Below, one piece after another: positions 62,405 to 64,000 of a stretch of 64,000 bases of DNA. Both the position numbers and the translations under genes were made by a program. How positions within the stretch are numbered: the stretch's first letter is position 1; every line of letters begins with the position of its first letter. The notes beneath the pieces are model-generated. The model did not search any database. It had not been told where the DNA came from and saw nothing but the letters and a program-made list of their open reading frames with translations. Origin of the DNA: Parahaliea aestuarii (GTDB taxonomy: Bacteria > Pseudomonadota > Gammaproteobacteria > Pseudomonadales > Halieaceae); the NCBI RefSeq assembly GCF_008064635.1, contig NZ_VRYZ01000010.1, forward strand, positions 62,001-126,000. Reading direction: 5' to 3'.

Positions 62405-63949
62405 ATGTTTAACCGATTGCAACTGTCGCGCGCCACAATCCGTCTTGCGTGTGCTTTCAACCTGCTACTGCTGACGATGGCCGCTCACGGGGTTGAGCGG
62501 CCCAATATTCTGGTGATCTTTGGCGATGATATCGGCTACTGGAATCTCAGTGTCCACAACGACGGTATGATGGGCTACCGCACGCCGAATATCGATAGTA
62601 TTGCCCGGGACGGTACACGCTTCACCGACTACTACGGTGAGCAAAGCTGTACCGCCGGCCGCTCCGCCTTTATTACCGGGCAGAGTCCCATCCGCACCGG
62701 ACTCACCAAAGTGGGGATGCCGGGGGCCGACATCGGCTTGCAGAAAGAAGATGTGACACTGGCGGAACTGCTGAAGGACAAGGGCTATCGAACGGGCCAG
62801 TTCGGCAAGAACCATCTGGGTGATCGCGACGAATTCCTGCCCACCGCACATGGCTTCGATGAGTTCTTTGGCAACCTGTACCACCTGAACGCGGAAGAGG
62901 AGCCGGAAAACCCCGACTATCCTACCGACCCGGAATTTCGCCGTCTCTACTCTCCCCGTGGCGTGATTCGCAGTTTCGCTGACGGGCGGGTGGAAGACAG
63001 TGGTCCTCTCACCGGGAAGCGCATGGAAACCGTAGACAGTGAGTTCGAAGCGGCGGCGGTGGACTTTATGGAACGATCCGTGAAGCAGGACGCACCGTTC
63101 TTCGTGTGGTTCAACGCAACTCGCATGCACTTCTACACCCACATCACGGATGAGGAAAGCGGGTTGTCGGGGCAGGGATTCTACAACGATGCCATGGTGG
63201 CCCACGATCAGCAGGTCGGCAGGTTGCTGCAGAAGCTCAAGGCACTGAATGTCGACGACAATACCATCGTCCTCTACACCACCGATAACGGCCCTCACTT
63301 CAATGCCTGGCCGGATGCCGCAATCACCCCTTTCCGGGGCGAAAAAAACACCAACTGGGAAGGCGGCTATCGGGTCCCGGCCATGGTCAAGTGGCCCGGG
63401 CGTATCACTGCGGGTCGAGTTTCCAATGACATTATGTCGCATATGGACTGGGTGCCTACCCTGATGGCGGCGGTGGGCAATCCCGATGTGGCCACTGAAC
63501 TGAAAAATGGAAAAACCGTTAACGGCAAAAATTTTAAAGTTCATTTGGATGGCTATAACTTTTTGCCGTACCTCACAGGCCAGTACGGGGAGGCGCCGAG
63601 AAACGCGTTCACTTACTGGAGTGACGACGGGTTGCTGACGGCGATTCGTGTCGGGGACTGGAAACTGGTGTTCAACGAGCAGCGCGCTTCGCGCTTTGAC
63701 GTATGGCGCGATCCCTTCGTTGAACAGCGAATCCCCAAGCTCTTTAACCTGCGGCGTGACCCTTTCGAACGTGCCGATACCGACTCCAATGCCTACAACG
63801 AGTGGTGGGCGCGGCGGGTTGGCCCTTACATTGGCCTCTCGAAAATGGAGCTTGGCAAGTTCCTGAAGACGCTGGAGACATTCCCGCCACGCCAGCGACC
63901 GGCGTCGTTCTCTATTGACCAGCTGGTCGAACGCTACTTCCAGGAATGA
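62405..63949 (+). CDS. Arylsulfatase (formylglycine type)
   Basis: A 514-residue type I sulfatase. Signal peptide (to MAAHG), metal site NILVIFGDDIGYW, and the formylglycine motif C82-T-A-G-R, the C-x-A-x-R variant still accepted by maturation enzymes. GKNHLGD carries the active-site Lys and His, and LYTTDNGPHFNAWPD the C-terminal metal ligands. A short patch near 63500-63560 is richer in A/T than the rest. Substrate is unknown; marine polysaccharide or aryl sulfate are both possible. No maturation enzyme is in the window. Confidence 0.93.
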   Translation: MFNRLQLSRATIRLACAFNLLLLTMAAHGVERPNILVIFGDDIGYWNLSVHNDGMMGYRTPNIDSIARDGTRFTDYYGEQSCTAGRSAFITGQSPIRTGLTKVGMPGADIGLQKEDVTLAELLKDKGYRTGQFGKNHLGDRDEFLPTAHGFDEFFGNLYHLNAEEEPENPDYPTDPEFRRLYSPRGVIRSFADGRVEDSGPLTGKRMETVDSEFEAAAVDFMERSVKQDAPFFVWFNATRMHFYTHITDEESGLSGQGFYNDAMVAHDQQVGRLLQKLKALNVDDNTIVLYTTDNGPHFNAWPDAAITPFRGEKNTNWEGGYRVPAMVKWPGRITAGRVSNDIMSHMDWVPTLMAAVGNPDVATELKNGKTVNGKNFKVHLDGYNFLPYLTGQYGEAPRNAFTYWSDDGLLTAIRVGDWKLVFNEQRASRFDVWRDPFVEQRIPKLFNLRRDPFERADTDSNAYNEWWARRVGPYIGLSKMELGKFLKTLETFPPRQRPASFSIDQLVERYFQE

Positions 63950-63978
63950 ATCCGCCCAGACATCGAGAGTAAATAGCA

Positions 63979-64000
63979 ATGCATCCGAGACATCACGCGC
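63979..64000 (+). CDS. Possible start of a further gene (cut by the window edge)
   Basis: ATG at 63979 lies 30 bases after the sulfatase stop and opens MHPRHHA before the sequence ends. Upstream AGAGT is a weak ribosome site. Too short to judge. Confidence 0.2.

Overview
The window is GC-rich, densely coded DNA from a gammaproteobacterium. The first 11 kb carries the classic gammaproteobacterial order (tsaE end)-amiC-mutL-miaA-hfq-hflX-hflK-hflC-(DUF2065)-hisZ-purA. Together with the TonB-dependent receptor, sulfatase, FliA-type chemotaxis promoter and BapA/Lap-type adhesin, it suggests a marine, motile, surface-colonising member of the Cellvibrionales (Halieaceae-like). The genus is inference; no rRNA or tRNA gene was seen.

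Layout. 1-10.9 kb: cell-wall amidase, mismatch repair, tRNA modification, Hfq, ribosome-rescue GTPase, HflKC, HisZ and PurA, all on +. 11-13.3 kb: a membrane diguanylate cyclase and a stand-alone AraC DNA-binding domain. 13.4-18.3 kb (-): LemA, an M48 protease with a TerB-like tail, and a molybdopterin oxidoreductase. 18.4-29.5 kb: a large amide-ligase/transglutaminase/peptidase locus (two circularly permuted ATP-grasp proteins, two alpha-E domains, two transglutaminases, one with a DUF2126 ligase-like region, a zinc-ribbon metallopeptidase, and the proteasome-like peptidase Anbu convergent at the end). 29.6-33.4 kb: DUF454 protein, then a chemoreceptor behind a near-consensus FliA promoter, a small outer-membrane barrel and a half-size phosphate-binding-like protein. 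33.4-39.1 kb: DinB, TonB receptor, APH-type kinase, PAS-LuxR regulator. 39.3-42.5 kb: VOC protein, an alpha/beta hydrolase fused to a cyclophilin, and two small lipoproteins. 42.5-51.5 kb: a 563-base AT-richer leader, then a BapA-like Ig-repeat adhesin and its complete type I secretion system. 51.6-53.5 kb: NfeD, stomatin-like SPFH protein and an orphan HigA-like regulator. 53.6-57.1 kb (-): an ECF sigma factor coupled to a von Willebrand A protein, plus an unknown secreted protein. 57.2-64 kb: cysteine-synthase-like enzyme, membrane dipeptidase, a nested palindromic repeat, a large DUF6351-like lipoprotein and an arylsulfatase.

How the genes may work together. The 18.4-29.5 kb locus is the most system-like part: it combines ATP-dependent ligases able to build peptide or amide bonds, thiol transglutaminase-fold enzymes able to break or transfer them, and two peptidases. 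This suggests synthesis and turnover of a peptide modification whose substrate is unknown. The diguanylate cyclase and the Lap/BapA-type adhesin fit a surface-attachment lifestyle, although no LapD/LapG pair is in the window. The FliA-driven chemoreceptor with its porin and mini binding protein looks like a chemosensory cassette. All functions come from motif reading and family knowledge; no database search was run.
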